A stretch of DNA of 55,036 nt from Rhodospirillales bacterium (GCA_014380005.1 JACMKT010000054.1:1-55036); one strand, 5' to 3'. Shown: positions 37,203 to 47,126, numbered from the stretch's first letter. Program-made: numbers and translations. The notes: generated by a model from the sequence alone, not told the origin.

Positions 37203-38555
37203 TTAGTTCCGCCCCATGCCATCACCCTCGAACGGCATGCCGAGGATTTCCGCCAGACCGGCATAGCAATCGCGCAAGGACGTGGCGTCGGTTTTGCGCT
37301 GGGTCAGGAAGGCCTCGATCATGGGGTAATAATGGATGGCTTCATCCACCGCCGGGTCGGTGCCGCGGCGATAGGCGCCCAGGCGGATCAGTTCGGCCAT
37401 GTCTTCATAGGTGGCCAGCAGCTTGCGCGCCCGGCGCACCAGGGAGTTTTCCTCTTCATTGTTGCAGGCCGGCATGGTTCGCGACACCGAGCGCAGGATG
37501 TTCACCGCCGGATAGCGGCCCCGGTCGGCGATGGCGCGGTCCAGCACGATATGGCCGTCCAAGATACCGCGCACGGCGTCGGAGATGGGCTCGTTATGGT
37601 CGTCGCCATCCACCAGCACGGTGAACAGCCCGGTGATGGAGCCTTTGCCGGTGCCGGGACCGGCGCGCTCCAGCAGGCGCGGCAATTCGGCGAAGACGGT
37701 AGGGGTGTAGCCCTTGGAGGCCGGCGGTTCGCCTGCCGACAGGGAAATCTCGCGCTGGGCCATGGCGAAACGGGTGACCGAATCCATCATGCACAGCACG
37801 TCCTTGCCCTGGTCGCGGAAGTACTCCGCCACCGACAGGGTCAGATACGCGGCTTGGCGGCGCATCAACGGGCTTTCATCCGAGGTCGAGCAGATGATGA
37901 CCGAGCGCTTCATGCCCTCGACGCCCAGATCGTCCTCAATGAACTCGCGCGCTTCACGGCCACGTTCGCCGATCAGCCCGATCACCGACACATCGCACGA
38001 CGTGTTCTTCGCCATCATGGACAGGATGGAGGATTTGCCCACGCCCGAACCGGCGAAGATGCCCATGCGCTGGCCCCGGCACATGGTGAGGAAGCCGTTC
38101 ACCGAGCGCACGCCCAAATCCACCTTGCCGGCCACGCGCTGGCGCGAATGGGCCGATGGCGGCCGCGCACGGATGGGATAGGCCACGTCACCCATGGACA
38201 GCGCGCCCAAGCCATCCACCGGCTGGCCGAAGGCGTTGATGACGCGGCCCAGCCAATTGTCGTCGGGATAGACCACCGGCTCGGTGTCCTGCACCTCGGT
38301 GCGGCAGCCCAGGCCGACGCCGTTCACGTCCACGAACGGCATCAGCAAAGCGCGGCCATTGCGGAAGCCCACCGCCTCGCACGGCACACGGCGGCCATCG
38401 CGGGCGATCACATGGCAGCGGTCGCCCACGGAAATCTGGCGCTGCACGCCGCCGGCCTCGATCAGCATGCCCTGGACGGCGGCGACCCGGCCATAAACCT
38501 GGATGCCGTTCAGGCGGTCGATGTCGTTGACCAGATTTCGGACCAGGAATTTCAA
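37203..38555 (-). CDS. fliI: Flagellum-specific ATPase FliI
   Basis: A 450-residue F1-beta-like ATPase of the flagellar export machine. Walker A GSGVGKSS (169-176), ERGREAREFIEDDLG, the Walker B area VLCMMDSVTRFAMAQRE and the GSITGLFTVLVDGDDHNEPI segment are diagnostic. The TTG at 38555 is used: GGAGGG sits six bases before it and the protein then starts at the family N-terminus; a GTG at 38576 would precede the ribosome site. Divergent from ctrA. Confidence 0.95.
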   Translation of the reverse strand: MKFLVRNLVNDIDRLNGIQVYGRVAAVQGMLIEAGGVQRQISVGDRCHVIARDGRRVPCEAVGFRNGRALLMPFVDVNGVGLGCRTEVQDTEPVVYPDDNWLGRVINAFGQPVDGLGALSMGDVAYPIRARPPSAHSRQRVAGKVDLGVRSVNGFLTMCRGQRMGIFAGSGVGKSSILSMMAKNTSCDVSVIGLIGERGREAREFIEDDLGVEGMKRSVIICSTSDESPLMRRQAAYLTLSVAEYFRDQGKDVLCMMDSVTRFAMAQREISLSAGEPPASKGYTPTVFAELPRLLERAGPGTGKGSITGLFTVLVDGDDHNEPISDAVRGILDGHIVLDRAIADRGRYPAVNILRSVSRTMPACNNEEENSLVRRARKLLATYEDMAELIRLGAYRRGTDPAVDEAIHYYPMIEAFLTQRKTDATSLRDCYAGLAEILGMPFEGDGMGRN

Positions 38556-38602
38556 CCCAAACCCTCCAGAAAACACGCGACCGGTGCTAAGTTCCGATCA
38601 TT

Positions 38603-38620
38603 AGGATGAAAAATCATCCT
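38603..38620. promoter_or_regulatory. Palindrome in the fliI-ctrA intergenic region
   Basis: AGGATGA-aaaa-TCATCCT, a perfect 7-bp inverted repeat, sits midway between the divergent fliI and ctrA genes, about 48 bases before fliI and 31 bases before the predicted ctrA -35. A regulator-binding site is plausible; no clear TTAA-N7-TTAA CtrA site was found. Confidence 0.45.
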
Positions 38621-38650
38621 TATTCGTGAGACACTTACATGCCGGGCGCC

Positions 38651-38679
38651 TTGAAGTCGCCACGATACCCCATTATGGT
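38651..38679 (+). promoter_or_regulatory. Predicted sigma-70 promoter of ctrA
   Basis: TTGAAG (38651-38656), 17-base spacer, TATGGT (38674-38679). The expected start, near 38686, leaves a 33-base leader before the ctrA ATG. Confidence 0.45.
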
Positions 38680-38718
38680 TACCACATCCTCACTACTCGG
38701 AAAAACGGGCATACTCAT

Positions 38719-39447
38719 ATGCGAGTTCTGGTGGTCGAAGACGACCGTATGATGGCACAGGTCATCGAGACGATGCTGAAAGCCGAAGGTATGGTCGTCG
38801 ACACGACAGCCCTTGGCGAAGATGGTCTCGAGATCGGCAAATTGTACGACTACGATATCATCCTGTTGGACCTGATGCTGCCCGATATGGACGGCTATGA
38901 GGTTCTTCGGCGCCTGCGGGCTGCCCGGGTCGAAACCCCCGTGCTGATCCTGTCCGGCTTGACCGAGTCCGAGAAGAAGATCAAGGGCTTGGGCTTTGGC
39001 GCCGATGACTATCTGACTAAACCATTCGATCGCGGCGAATTGGTGGCGCGCATCCAAGCCATCGTCCGCCGTTCCAAGGGCCATGCCCAATCCATCATCA
39101 AGACCGGCAAGCTTGCGGTCAATCTGGATGCCCGCACGGTGGAGGTGGAGGGCGACCCCCTGCACCTGACCGGCAAGGAATACGGCATCCTGGAGCTGCT
39201 GTCCCTGCGCAAGGGGCAGACACTGACCAAAGAGCAATTCCTCAACCATCTTTATGGTGGCATCGACGAGCCTGAGCTGAAGATCATCGACGTCTTCATC
39301 TGCAAGCTGCGCAAAAAGCTGTCCACTGCCACCGGCGGCGAAAGCTATATCGAAACCGTGTGGGGCCGTGGCTACGTGCTGCGCGATCCCGACGGCACCC
39401 CCAGCCGCAACGCCGTCGGTACGGCGGAGCACCATTCGGCGGTGTAA
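38719..39447 (+). CDS. ctrA: Cell-cycle response regulator CtrA
   Basis: A 242-residue OmpR-type regulator: MRVLVVEDD start, phospho-acceptor Asp51 ([14 protein letters not shown]) at the same position as Caulobacter CtrA, the long receiver segment [16 protein letters not shown], and a winged helix with [26 protein letters not shown], the CtrA recognition helix. CtrA governs motility, cell division or differentiation genes in alphaproteobacteria; in Rhodospirillales often motility rather than viability. The C-terminus is longer and less conserved. It sits opposite fliI-fliJ. Confidence 0.96.
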   Translation: MRVLVVEDDRMMAQVIETMLKAEGMVVDTTALGEDGLEIGKLYDYDIILLDLMLPDMDGYEVLRRLRAARVETPVLILSGLTESEKKIKGLGFGADDYLTKPFDRGELVARIQAIVRRSKGHAQSIIKTGKLAVNLDARTVEVEGDPLHLTGKEYGILELLSLRKGQTLTKEQFLNHLYGGIDEPELKIIDVFICKLRKKLSTATGGESYIETVWGRGYVLRDPDGTPSRNAVGTAEHHSAV

Positions 39448-39510
39448 AAGTGATTGCGGCCAGGGCAGTGTCCCTGGCCGCAGCTTCTATGGCGCGGACA
39501 GGGTGATTTC

Positions 39511-39599
39511 ACCACAGAGGCACAGAGACACAGAGACGGCACAGAGAAAAAGGCCTCTCCCTTCTCTGTGAATCCTCTGTGTCTCTGTGCCTCTGTGGT
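39511..39599. repeat. Long hairpin of CACAGAGR words
   Basis: A perfect 25-bp inverted repeat (39511-39535 with 39575-39599) of CACAGAGG/CACAGAGA words, plus an inner 9-bp stem (39540-39548 with 39562-39570). It lies 63 bases after the ctrA stop and can end its transcript. The rest of the gap 39448-39782 holds only a possible gshA promoter. Confidence 0.92.
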
Positions 39600-39712
39600 T
39601 AGTCAGCCGCCGTCACATGTTCGCTCACCGGCGTTCCCCGTCCAGGGCCGGAACCACAAGGCCTCGCTTTGTGCCCTGCGCTGACGCGCGCCAGCCTTCC
39701 CCAAAACGAAGC

Positions 39713-39742
39713 TTGACGCTGGCCCGTTCCCAGCGTTTGCTA
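39713..39742 (+). promoter_or_regulatory. Possible promoter of gshA
   Basis: TTGACG (39713-39718), 18-base spacer, TTGCTA (39737-39742); about 40 bases before the gshA ATG. The -10 is weak. Confidence 0.3.
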
Positions 39743-39782
39743 CCCTGGCATTTTGAACCCCTCAAACCGCCAGGGTCTTGTC

Positions 39783-41150
39783 ATGTCCGCACCCGCCAAG
39801 CCCAGCGGCGAGCCGATCACTTCCAAACGCCAGCTTGTGGAATACATCGCCTCCGGCTGCAAACCGGCCGAAGACTGGCGCATCGGCACCGAGCACGAAA
39901 AATTCGCCTATACGCTGGACGATCTGCGCGCGCTTCCCTATGAGGGCGAGCGCGGCATCAAAGCCATGCTGCTTGGGCTGGAAAAGCTGGGCTGGCATCC
40001 GGTCAGCGAGGACGGCAAGGTCATCGCCCTGCTGGACGACACCGGCGCCTCGGTGACGCTGGAGCCGGGCGGGCAGCTAGAGCTGTCGGGCGCGCCGCTG
40101 GATTCCATCCACCAGACCTGCCGCGAGACCTATGCTCACCTGAAACAGGTCAAGCAGATCGCCGCACCCCTGGATATCGGCTTCCTGGGCATGGGCTTCC
40201 AGCCCAAATGGAAGCGCGAGGACATCCCATGGATGCCCAAGGGCCGCTACAAGATCATGGGCGAGTACATGCCCAAGCGCGGCACCAAGGGCCTGGACAT
40301 GATGCTGCGCACCTGCACGGTGCAGGTCAATCTGGACTTCGCCTCGGAAGCGGACATGGTGGAAAAGTTCCGGGTGTCGCTGGCCCTGCAACCCCTGGCC
40401 ACCGCTTTGTTCGCCTGCTCGCCCTTCGTGGAAGGCAAGCCGTCGGGGCTGCTGTCCACCCGTTCGGACGTGTGGACCGACACCGATAACGACCGCTGCG
40501 GCATGCTGCCCTTCGTGTTCGAAGACGGCATGGGGTTCGAGCGCTACGTGGATTGGATGCTGGACGTCCCCATGTATTTCGTCTACCGCGACGGCAAGTA
40601 CATGGACGCCTCGGGCCAGTCGTTCCGCGACTTCATGGCGGGCAAGCTGCCGGCATATCCCGGCCAATTGCCCACCTTGGGCGATTGGGCCGATCACCTG
40701 ACCACCGCCTTCCCGGAAGTGCGGCTGAAGAAATATCTGGAAATGCGCGGCGCCGATGGCGGCCCGTGGCGCCGCCTATGCGCCCTGCCTGCCTTCTGGG
40801 TCGGATTGCTGTATGATCAGGGCGCGCTGGATGCGGCGTGGGATCTGGTCAAGGACTGGACCATCGAGGAGCGCGAGCAATTGCGCGCCGACGTGCCCCG
40901 GCTGGGGCTGAAGGCCCAGGTGCGCGGGACCACCGTGCGCGATCTGTCGCTGGAGGCCTTGCGCCTGTCGGCCCAGGGACTGAAGAACCGCCGCCGCTTC
41001 AACGATTCGGGCCGCGACGAATCCATCTTCCTGGACACCTTGCAGGCCATCGCCGAATCGGGCCGCACCCCGGCAGAGGAAATGCTGGAGGCCTATCATG
41101 GCCGCTGGCACGACAGCGTCGATCCGCTGTTCAAGGAATATGCGTATTAG
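39783..41150 (+). CDS. gshA: Glutamate--cysteine ligase (plant/alphaproteobacterial type)
   Basis: First enzyme of glutathione synthesis, making gamma-glutamylcysteine with ATP. The 455-residue protein belongs to the GCS2/plant-like class: GTEHEKFAY (glutamate site), [37 protein letters not shown] and [14 protein letters not shown] are all recognisable. ATG 39783 gives the standard N-terminus. Next to a chorismate mutase gene six bases on. Confidence 0.95.
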   Translation: MSAPAKPSGEPITSKRQLVEYIASGCKPAEDWRIGTEHEKFAYTLDDLRALPYEGERGIKAMLLGLEKLGWHPVSEDGKVIALLDDTGASVTLEPGGQLELSGAPLDSIHQTCRETYAHLKQVKQIAAPLDIGFLGMGFQPKWKREDIPWMPKGRYKIMGEYMPKRGTKGLDMMLRTCTVQVNLDFASEADMVEKFRVSLALQPLATALFACSPFVEGKPSGLLSTRSDVWTDTDNDRCGMLPFVFEDGMGFERYVDWMLDVPMYFVYRDGKYMDASGQSFRDFMAGKLPAYPGQLPTLGDWADHLTTAFPEVRLKKYLEMRGADGGPWRRLCALPAFWVGLLYDQGALDAAWDLVKDWTIEEREQLRADVPRLGLKAQVRGTTVRDLSLEALRLSAQGLKNRRRFNDSGRDESIFLDTLQAIAESGRTPAEEMLEAYHGRWHDSVDPLFKEYAY

Positions 41151-41156
41151 GAGGCC

Positions 41157-41456
41157 ATGATGCCGGACTGCAAAGACCTCGCCGAAGTGCGCGAGCACAT
41201 CGACCGCCTGGACCGCCAATTGGTGCCCCTGCTGGCCGAGCGCGCCACCTACGTGGAACAGGCCGCCCGCTTCAAGGCGAATAAGGCGGCGGTGGTGGAC
41301 ATTCCGCGCATCGACGCCATCATCCTGAAGGTCCGCCATCTGGCCAATGAAGAGGGCATGGACCCCGATCTGGTGGAGCACATCTACCGCTCCATGATCG
41401 ATGCCTTCATCATCCACGAAGCCAAGGTTTACAAGAAGCTGCACCCCGAGGGCTAA
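41157..41456 (+). CDS. Chorismate mutase (AroQ class)
   Basis: A 99-residue all-helical AroQ chorismate mutase, making prephenate for Phe/Tyr synthesis. The typical layout is seen: LAEVREHIDRLDRQLVPLLAERATYVEQAARFK in the first helix (Arg and Lys active residues), then VRHLANEEGMDPDLVEHIYRSMIDAFI. GGAGG lies just before the ATG. Short single-domain, no regulatory part. Probably co-transcribed with gshA. Confidence 0.92.
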   Translation: MMPDCKDLAEVREHIDRLDRQLVPLLAERATYVEQAARFKANKAAVVDIPRIDAIILKVRHLANEEGMDPDLVEHIYRSMIDAFIIHEAKVYKKLHPEG

Positions 41457-41562
41457 CCCAAAGGACTATGGCGGATAGTTCGCCAGATCAACTTGCGGTT
41501 ATTCATTATTGGCAGCACCATATCCCATTGCGCGCGCATGAGCGCATTTGGGAGAATTGGGC

Positions 41563-43506
41563 ATGCTGCATAATTTAACCATCGGCAAACGGCTGGCGGC
41601 AGCCTTCGGCGTGATGGTGATCTTGATGGGCCTGCTCTCGGCCTTTTCGGTTCACACCTTCGGCTCGCTCGCCGAAAGCTCCACCGTCATCACCAGTGAA
41701 GCCGATGTGGTTGCGGCGGCCATCGAGGCCGACCGGGGCACCCTGGCCTTGCGCTGGGCGGTACGCGACTACAACCGCGACACCACCGAGCCCAATCGCC
41801 TTGCCTATGGCGCCGCCATGGACAAGCTGGGCCACCATTTGGATTCCGTCCGCCCGACCCAGCCCGACCAGCAAATCCTGGCCGAATCCTTGCGCGCCGA
41901 GTTCCTGCGCTACAAGACCCAGGCCGAGGCCATTGACGCCATTCTGATCCGCCGCAAGGCCGCCCATCTGGACATCCGCAAATATGGCGACGTGGCTGCC
42001 CCCGGCATCGAAAAGGAAGCCGACCGCGGCGGCGATGCCTCGCTGATCAAGGCCCATGCCGCCATGCTGGAAGCACGGCTGTTCGTGCGCCGCACCCTGG
42101 AAGCCTCGGGCGGCACCGAAGTGGACCGCGCCCGCATGCTGATCGCCCGTGCAGGAGAATTGACCCGCGCCGCCGGCCTGTCCGATCTGACCGGGCAGGT
42201 GGCCCTGTACGGCCAATCCTATGAAAACCTGATCGCCCGCAATGTGGAGCTCGCCACGCAATGGACTGAAGCGGTCGCCGTGGGCGAGCGGCTGTCCAGC
42301 CAAGCCAATGATCTGCACCAACTGGCCGAAGCCCGCCAGGGCCAGGTGCGCGCCGACGCCCAGGCCCAAAAGCAAAGCGCCCGCGCCCTGGCATTGACCC
42401 TGGCCCTGGTCTCGGTCCTGGCCGGCGTGGCCTTGGCCATCCTGATCGGGCGCGGCATCAGCGTTCCGGTCAAACGCCTGACCGCAACCATGGCCCGGCT
42501 GGCCGAGGGCGATCTGACGGTCGCCGTGGACGGGGCCGACCGCCGCGATGAAATCGGCGCCATGGCCCGCGCCCTGGCGGTATTCAAGGACAACGCCCAG
42601 GCGGTGGCCAATCTGCGCGACGACCAGGAGCACGCCGCGCGCCAAGCCGCCGAGGACCGCCGGGCCGCCATGGCCCGATTGGCCGACCAATTCGAGGCCA
42701 GCGTGTCCTCGGTGGTGACCAGCGTGTCCCAGGCGGCGGAACAGGTGCATGGCTCTGCCGCCCAAATGCGCGGCATCGCCGACAACGCCGCCTCCACCAG
42801 CGACCACGTGGCCGATGCCGCCCAGCAGGCCAGCAGCAACGTGCAATCCGTGGCCGCCGCCGCCGAGAAACTGGCGGCCTCCATCGCCGAGATCGGACAT
42901 GAGGCCGGTCAGGCCAACACCATCTCCGCCGATGCCGTGCAGGAAACCCATTCCGCCACGGAATTGGTGGGCGGCTTGGCCGATGCGGTGGGCCGCATCA
43001 ACGACGTGGTGCTGATGATCAGCACCATCGCCAACCAAACCAACATGCTGGCCCTGAACGCCACCATCGAAGCCGCCCGCGCCGGTGACGCCGGCAAGGG
43101 CTTCGCCGTGGTCGCCAACGAGGTCAAAGGACTGGCCAACCAGACCGCCAAGGCCACCGAAGAGATTTCCAACCAGATCGAGCGGGTGCAGCAGGCGTCC
43201 AACCAAGCGGTCGCCGCCATCGGCGGGGTGGCCGCCACCATCGCCCGCATCAACCAGATCAGCGGCGTCATTGCCCAAGCGGTGGAACAACAAATGACCG
43301 CCACCCAGGACATCGCCCGCAACGTGGACCGCGCCGCCAATGGCGCCGGCATGGTCACCCAATCCATGGGCGCACTGGGCACCGACGTGCGCCAAACCGG
43401 CACCAATGCGGATTCGGTGCTGCACTCAGCCGTGCATCTGAGCGGTCAGGCGCGGGTGCTGCAGGACGCGGTGAGCGGGTTCCTTGCCAGCGTGCGGCAG
43501 GGGTAG
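41563..43506 (+). CDS. Methyl-accepting chemotaxis protein
   Basis: A 647-residue chemoreceptor. TM1 at about 10-34, a periplasmic helical sensor domain (about 35-275; 4HB/CHASE3-like, no motif recognised), TM2 (about 280-303), HAMP ([21 protein letters not shown]) and a cytoplasmic signalling domain with [24 protein letters not shown] at the hairpin tip. No C-terminal CheR/CheB pentapeptide. ATG 41563 follows GGGAGA; the TTG 15 bases earlier does not. Ligand unknown. Confidence 0.94.
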   Translation: MLHNLTIGKRLAAAFGVMVILMGLLSAFSVHTFGSLAESSTVITSEADVVAAAIEADRGTLALRWAVRDYNRDTTEPNRLAYGAAMDKLGHHLDSVRPTQPDQQILAESLRAEFLRYKTQAEAIDAILIRRKAAHLDIRKYGDVAAPGIEKEADRGGDASLIKAHAAMLEARLFVRRTLEASGGTEVDRARMLIARAGELTRAAGLSDLTGQVALYGQSYENLIARNVELATQWTEAVAVGERLSSQANDLHQLAEARQGQVRADAQAQKQSARALALTLALVSVLAGVALAILIGRGISVPVKRLTATMARLAEGDLTVAVDGADRRDEIGAMARALAVFKDNAQAVANLRDDQEHAARQAAEDRRAAMARLADQFEASVSSVVTSVSQAAEQVHGSAAQMRGIADNAASTSDHVADAAQQASSNVQSVAAAAEKLAASIAEIGHEAGQANTISADAVQETHSATELVGGLADAVGRINDVVLMISTIANQTNMLALNATIEAARAGDAGKGFAVVANEVKGLANQTAKATEEISNQIERVQQASNQAVAAIGGVAATIARINQISGVIAQAVEQQMTATQDIARNVDRAANGAGMVTQSMGALGTDVRQTGTNADSVLHSAVHLSGQARVLQDAVSGFLASVRQG

Positions 43507-43919
43507 TAAAGCGCTTTCCACGGCCGGCGTAGCGGGAATTGGCGCACGGACCATTGTGCGCTTTCCGGTGGATACGCTGGCAAGAATCGCGGTACACTGC
43601 ATTCCACGTCCGCTTGTCGGCGGACGAACAGGACGGAAGGGTGTCGAAAGCACCCTCCCGCCCCTAACCACCAATGTGGAGTAACACAGTGATGGCTAAC
43701 GCCGACTATACCTCATCGTCCGGATTTCCCACAGTCCCGCTGTGCCCGCACAGCGCCGCTGATGTGAGTCTGGCCGGGGGCTGAAGGGCGGGCGCATTGG
43801 TGACGCCGATATCTTCCTGATATCAGCACCACCGACGGCGGGTCGGGCTATCCGACCTGTTCGCTGTGGCCCGGCCCGTTCGTCCGCGCCGCCCTTCGGC
43901 CCCTGGCCGGTTTCCGGTC
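43507..43919. other. Intergenic, two hairpins and a possible 30-codon peptide
   Basis: No supported gene. Stem 1 is 43607-43613 with 43620-43626 (7 bp); stem 2 is 43638-43643 with 43651-43656. After them, GTG 43689/ATG 43692 opens a 30-residue frame ending at 43784, with GGAG at 43678-43681. The hairpins may end the chemoreceptor transcript or be part of a leader RNA for the nuclease gene. Confidence 0.35.
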
Positions 43920-44420
43920 ATGGGATTCCACCGCATTACATTCGCTGTGCTTGCCACAGTGTGTTCGCCCGCGCATGCGGCGGAAACGCTGCTTGGTCCG
44001 TACAATGCGCAAGTTATGCGCGTCATCGACGGCGATACCGTGGAAGCGCGGGTGCATGTCTGGTTGGGTCTGGACCTGATCACCCATGTGCGCGTGCGCG
44101 GTATCGACACCCCCGAATTGCATGGCCCCTGCCCCGAAGCGGCACAGGCCGCCCGCGACGCCCTTGCCAATCTGCTGGGCAACGGCCCGGTCATCCTGAC
44201 CCGCATTGCCAACGATAAATACGGCGGCCGCATTGATGCGGCGGTAGCGCTGCCATCGGGGGCGGATGCGTCCACCGCCATGCTCGCCACCGGCCATGCC
44301 CGCCCCTGGCCCAAAGCCAAAGGAGATATCAATTGCCCGTCCGCCGCGCCCCCCGCAAGCGCCGTCTTGCCACGATCAAAAAGCCGAACCCGTGCGACGC
44401 CCATGTCGGCGCCCGAATGA
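43920..44420 (+). CDS. Secreted thermonuclease-like (SNase) protein
   Basis: A 166-residue staphylococcal-nuclease-fold protein with a signal peptide (MGFHRITFAVLATVC, cleavage AHA-AE about 21). VIDGDTVEARV, VRVRGIDTPEL (catalytic Arg and Glu) and DKYGGRIDAAV (second Arg) are the active-site parts. A periplasmic or secreted nonspecific nuclease role is likely. ATG 43920 has a weak ribosome site. The last 88 bases overlap an XRE gene in another frame, and the C-terminal 30 residues have low complexity. Confidence 0.8.
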   Translation: MGFHRITFAVLATVCSPAHAAETLLGPYNAQVMRVIDGDTVEARVHVWLGLDLITHVRVRGIDTPELHGPCPEAAQAARDALANLLGNGPVILTRIANDKYGGRIDAAVALPSGADASTAMLATGHARPWPKAKGDINCPSAAPPASAVLPRSKSRTRATPMSAPE

Positions 44421-44617
44421 AGCTGCGCCGCCTATCGGTCGGCCTGACACGGTCTCAATTGGGCGCGGTCATGGGCCTGACCGTTTGGCAGGTGCAAAGA
44501 TACGAGAGCGGCCGCCATCGCTTTTCAGGCCCGGTCTTGTGTTGCCTCGCCCAAGTGCTGAACGTGTCCGTAAACTTCTTCTTCGACGGCATGAACAAGA
44601 TGCTCAATCCGTGCTGA
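44333..44617 (+). CDS. XRE-family helix-turn-helix protein
   Basis: A 94-residue DNA-binding protein with a Cro/CI helix-turn-helix: MKLRRLSVGLTRSQLGAVMGL then VWQVQRYESGRHRFS (turn and recognition helix), followed by a LCCLAQVLNVSVNFFF helix. TTG 44333 is supported by AAAGGAGA eight bases upstream; the Met at position 29 is an alternative that would remove the overlap with the nuclease gene. A basic N-terminal extension precedes the domain. Confidence 0.8.
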   Translation: MPVRRAPRKRRLATIKKPNPCDAHVGARMKLRRLSVGLTRSQLGAVMGLTVWQVQRYESGRHRFSGPVLCCLAQVLNVSVNFFFDGMNKMLNPC

Positions 44618-44663
44618 CGGCAAAGCCGTCATCCGCGTCCATCCGGTTGCGCCTTAAAACGCC

Positions 44664-47126
44664 CTAAGCCCCAGCCCCCGCCGGCAGCCTGACCCGTACC
44701 ACGGTGCCCACGCCCGGCGTGGATTTCAGTTCCACTTGGCCGCCGTGCAGTTCCACGAAGCGGCGCACCAGGGATAGCCCCAGACCGGCGCCGGCTTGGG
44801 GGGCGGTGCGGACGAAGCTGTCGAAGACGCGGGCCTGATCCTCGGGGGTGATGCCGGGACCGGAATCGGCCACGGTCAGCACCAATTCGCCGTCCTGGCG
44901 TTCGGCCCCCACGGTGATGGCGCCGCCTTGGGGGGTGAATTTCACCGCATTGCCGATCAGGTTGAACATGACCTGCTTGAGCCGGCGCTGATCGGCCACG
45001 ATCCAGCCCATGTCCAGCGGGCAGGTGAATTCCATCTGCAGCTTCTTTTCACGCACCCGCTCGCGCACCAGCGACAGCACCGAGGACAGCATGGGGTGGA
45101 TGTCGAAGGCGTCCAGTTCCAGAGTCATCTGGCCGGCCTCGATGGCGGCAAGGTCCAGAATGTCCGACACGAGGCTTTCCAGGGCGTGGCCGGCCTCGCT
45201 GATACCCTTGACGTATTCGTGCTGGCGCTTGGTCAGCTTGCCGAAATATTCCGCCGACAGCATCTCGGCAAAGCCGATGACCGTGGTCAGCGGCTTGGAC
45301 ACTTCCGCCGACACATTGGCGATGAACTCGCTTTTCAGCAAATCGGCGGCGGCCAGGGCTTCGTTGCGCTCGATCAACGCGCGCTCCACGCGGGCGGTGT
45401 CGGTGACGTCCAGCCAGGTGAGCAAGGTGGCGCCGTCGGGCAGCGGCACCGACGTGCAGTCCAGGATGGTGCCGTCCTGACGCTCCAATTGACCTTCCAT
45501 GGCGCGGCGTTCGTTGACCAGGGACATCAATTGCTCGCGCGCCGCCGGCCAGCTTGAGGCCCGGTCGGGCCGCCCTTCGAAGAACGGCTTCAGGCGCTCC
45601 ACCACTTCATGCAGATGGGGTTCGCCGGCCAAATCCTCGGATTCCAGATTCCAGATGCGGCCAAAGGCGGGATTGACCAGCTTCAGCCGCCCGTCGCCGC
45701 CGAACACGGCGATGCCTTCATGCAGATGGTCCAGGGTTTCCCGCTGCACCGCCATGGCGGTGTTGAACGACCGCTCCATGGCCAGGGTGTCGGTGACGTC
45801 TTCATAGGTATAGATCAGCCCGCCATAGGGATGGGCGGAGACCACCCGGCGCAGGGTGCGGCCGTCGGGCAGATGCAGCAGCGTCTCCACCGGGTCGATC
45901 AGCGTTATGAAACGCTTGAGCTCTTCTTCCTTGGTGGCGCGGTAATCGGCGGCCTCGGGCAGCAGGCGGCGTTCGCGCAGGGCATCCAGCACGCCGCCAT
46001 AGGTGGGCTGGGCCATCAACCAGTCGCGGTCCAGCCGCCACAATTTGCTGAACGCGGTGTTGAAGAAGGCCAGCCTTGTGTCGGTGGAATAGATGGCGAT
46101 GGCGGTGCTCAGACGCTCCAGCACTTCGCCATGGGCGGCCACGTGGTGGTCCAGATCCGATTGCAGTTCCTCGACCCGGGTCTGGTCCATGGCGAAGCCG
46201 GCGGTCAGCAGAGTCTCGCCCACCGACAGGGGCACCTCGGTCAGCCGGGCCAAGCGGCGTTCGCCGCTGAGCACCAGATGGAAGCTTTCCATGCGTGGCT
46301 CACCGGCGGCACGGGCGCGGGCGGCCAAGGCGCGGGCCTCGCGCACCAGATTGTCCGAGGCCAATTCCACCTGATTGACCACCACCGCCTCGACCGAAGC
46401 GGCATCCACCGCCGCCGCATAGGCGCGGTTGACGGTCAGCAGGGACAAATCTTCGTCGCGCAGCCACACCGGCATGGGCAAAGCGTCGATCAGCGCCTTC
46501 AGATAGGCGCTATCGGCGGCCAGGGCCTGCAACGAGCGGGCAAGGTCCTCGACCACGCCGGCGCCCTCGCTGACATCTTGCAGCCACAGCATATCGGCCA
46601 AGCGCTCGCCCTCGTGCGAGCTGACGCGCACGCCCATGGCGCGCACCCGGCGCCCGCCCTCCAGGGTCAGTTCAGCCTCGAAGCCCTCGCCCTCGGTGTG
46701 CAGATGGCGCACGGCCATGTCCAGGGTGAGGGAATCATCGGGCTGGAACGCGGCCAGCACATCGTCATAGGACGCATCGGTGCCACGCGCCAAGCCCAGC
46801 AGCACGGCCAGCCGGCGCGAACAGGTCTCGTCGTCCTCACCCGCCATCCAGCAATAGAAGCCGTCGGGGCTGGCGGCGAGGCATTCCCGCAGAGTGAATG
46901 CCTCGGTCTCCTTGGCGCGGACACGCCGGACCAGCTTGGTCAGGCGCCAATGCTGCCACGCCACCAGGGGCACGGCCATCGGCAGCAGCAACGCAGCACC
47001 CAAGACCAGGGAGGTGAGATCAAGCCACGGCAGCACATGGGATGCAGCGCTTTGGGCAAGGGCGGGCGACGCCAGGGCCACGCCCGTGGCCGCCGTCGCC
47101 ATCAGCCTTCCCCATCGCCCACGCAT
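44664..47126 (-). CDS. divL: DivL-like pseudo-histidine kinase with PAS domains
   Basis: An 820-residue protein: N-terminal signal-like and membrane segment (about 35-58), PAS-type domains (about 75-190, 205-315, 335-450, 460-580, the last two PAS_7-like), then a kinase core. The H-box reads NVSAEVSKPLTTVIGFAEML, with Ala607 in place of the phospho-His; Caulobacter DivL has Tyr at that place. N-box NLIGNAVKF, DSGPGI and GAGLGL remain. DivL gates the CckA kinase and thereby CtrA; that role is inferred. ATG 47126 follows AGGGGAA. Confidence 0.85.
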   Translation of the reverse strand: MRGRWGRLMATAATGVALASPALAQSAASHVLPWLDLTSLVLGAALLLPMAVPLVAWQHWRLTKLVRRVRAKETEAFTLRECLAASPDGFYCWMAGEDDETCSRRLAVLLGLARGTDASYDDVLAAFQPDDSLTLDMAVRHLHTEGEGFEAELTLEGGRRVRAMGVRVSSHEGERLADMLWLQDVSEGAGVVEDLARSLQALAADSAYLKALIDALPMPVWLRDEDLSLLTVNRAYAAAVDAASVEAVVVNQVELASDNLVREARALAARARAAGEPRMESFHLVLSGERRLARLTEVPLSVGETLLTAGFAMDQTRVEELQSDLDHHVAAHGEVLERLSTAIAIYSTDTRLAFFNTAFSKLWRLDRDWLMAQPTYGGVLDALRERRLLPEAADYRATKEEELKRFITLIDPVETLLHLPDGRTLRRVVSAHPYGGLIYTYEDVTDTLAMERSFNTAMAVQRETLDHLHEGIAVFGGDGRLKLVNPAFGRIWNLESEDLAGEPHLHEVVERLKPFFEGRPDRASSWPAAREQLMSLVNERRAMEGQLERQDGTILDCTSVPLPDGATLLTWLDVTDTARVERALIERNEALAAADLLKSEFIANVSAEVSKPLTTVIGFAEMLSAEYFGKLTKRQHEYVKGISEAGHALESLVSDILDLAAIEAGQMTLELDAFDIHPMLSSVLSLVRERVREKKLQMEFTCPLDMGWIVADQRRLKQVMFNLIGNAVKFTPQGGAITVGAERQDGELVLTVADSGPGITPEDQARVFDSFVRTAPQAGAGLGLSLVRRFVELHGGQVELKSTPGVGTVVRVRLPAGAGA

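Noticed and set aside
41563-43506. Aerotaxis (PAS) receptor
   Set aside because: No PAS motif; it has two membrane helices with a periplasmic domain.
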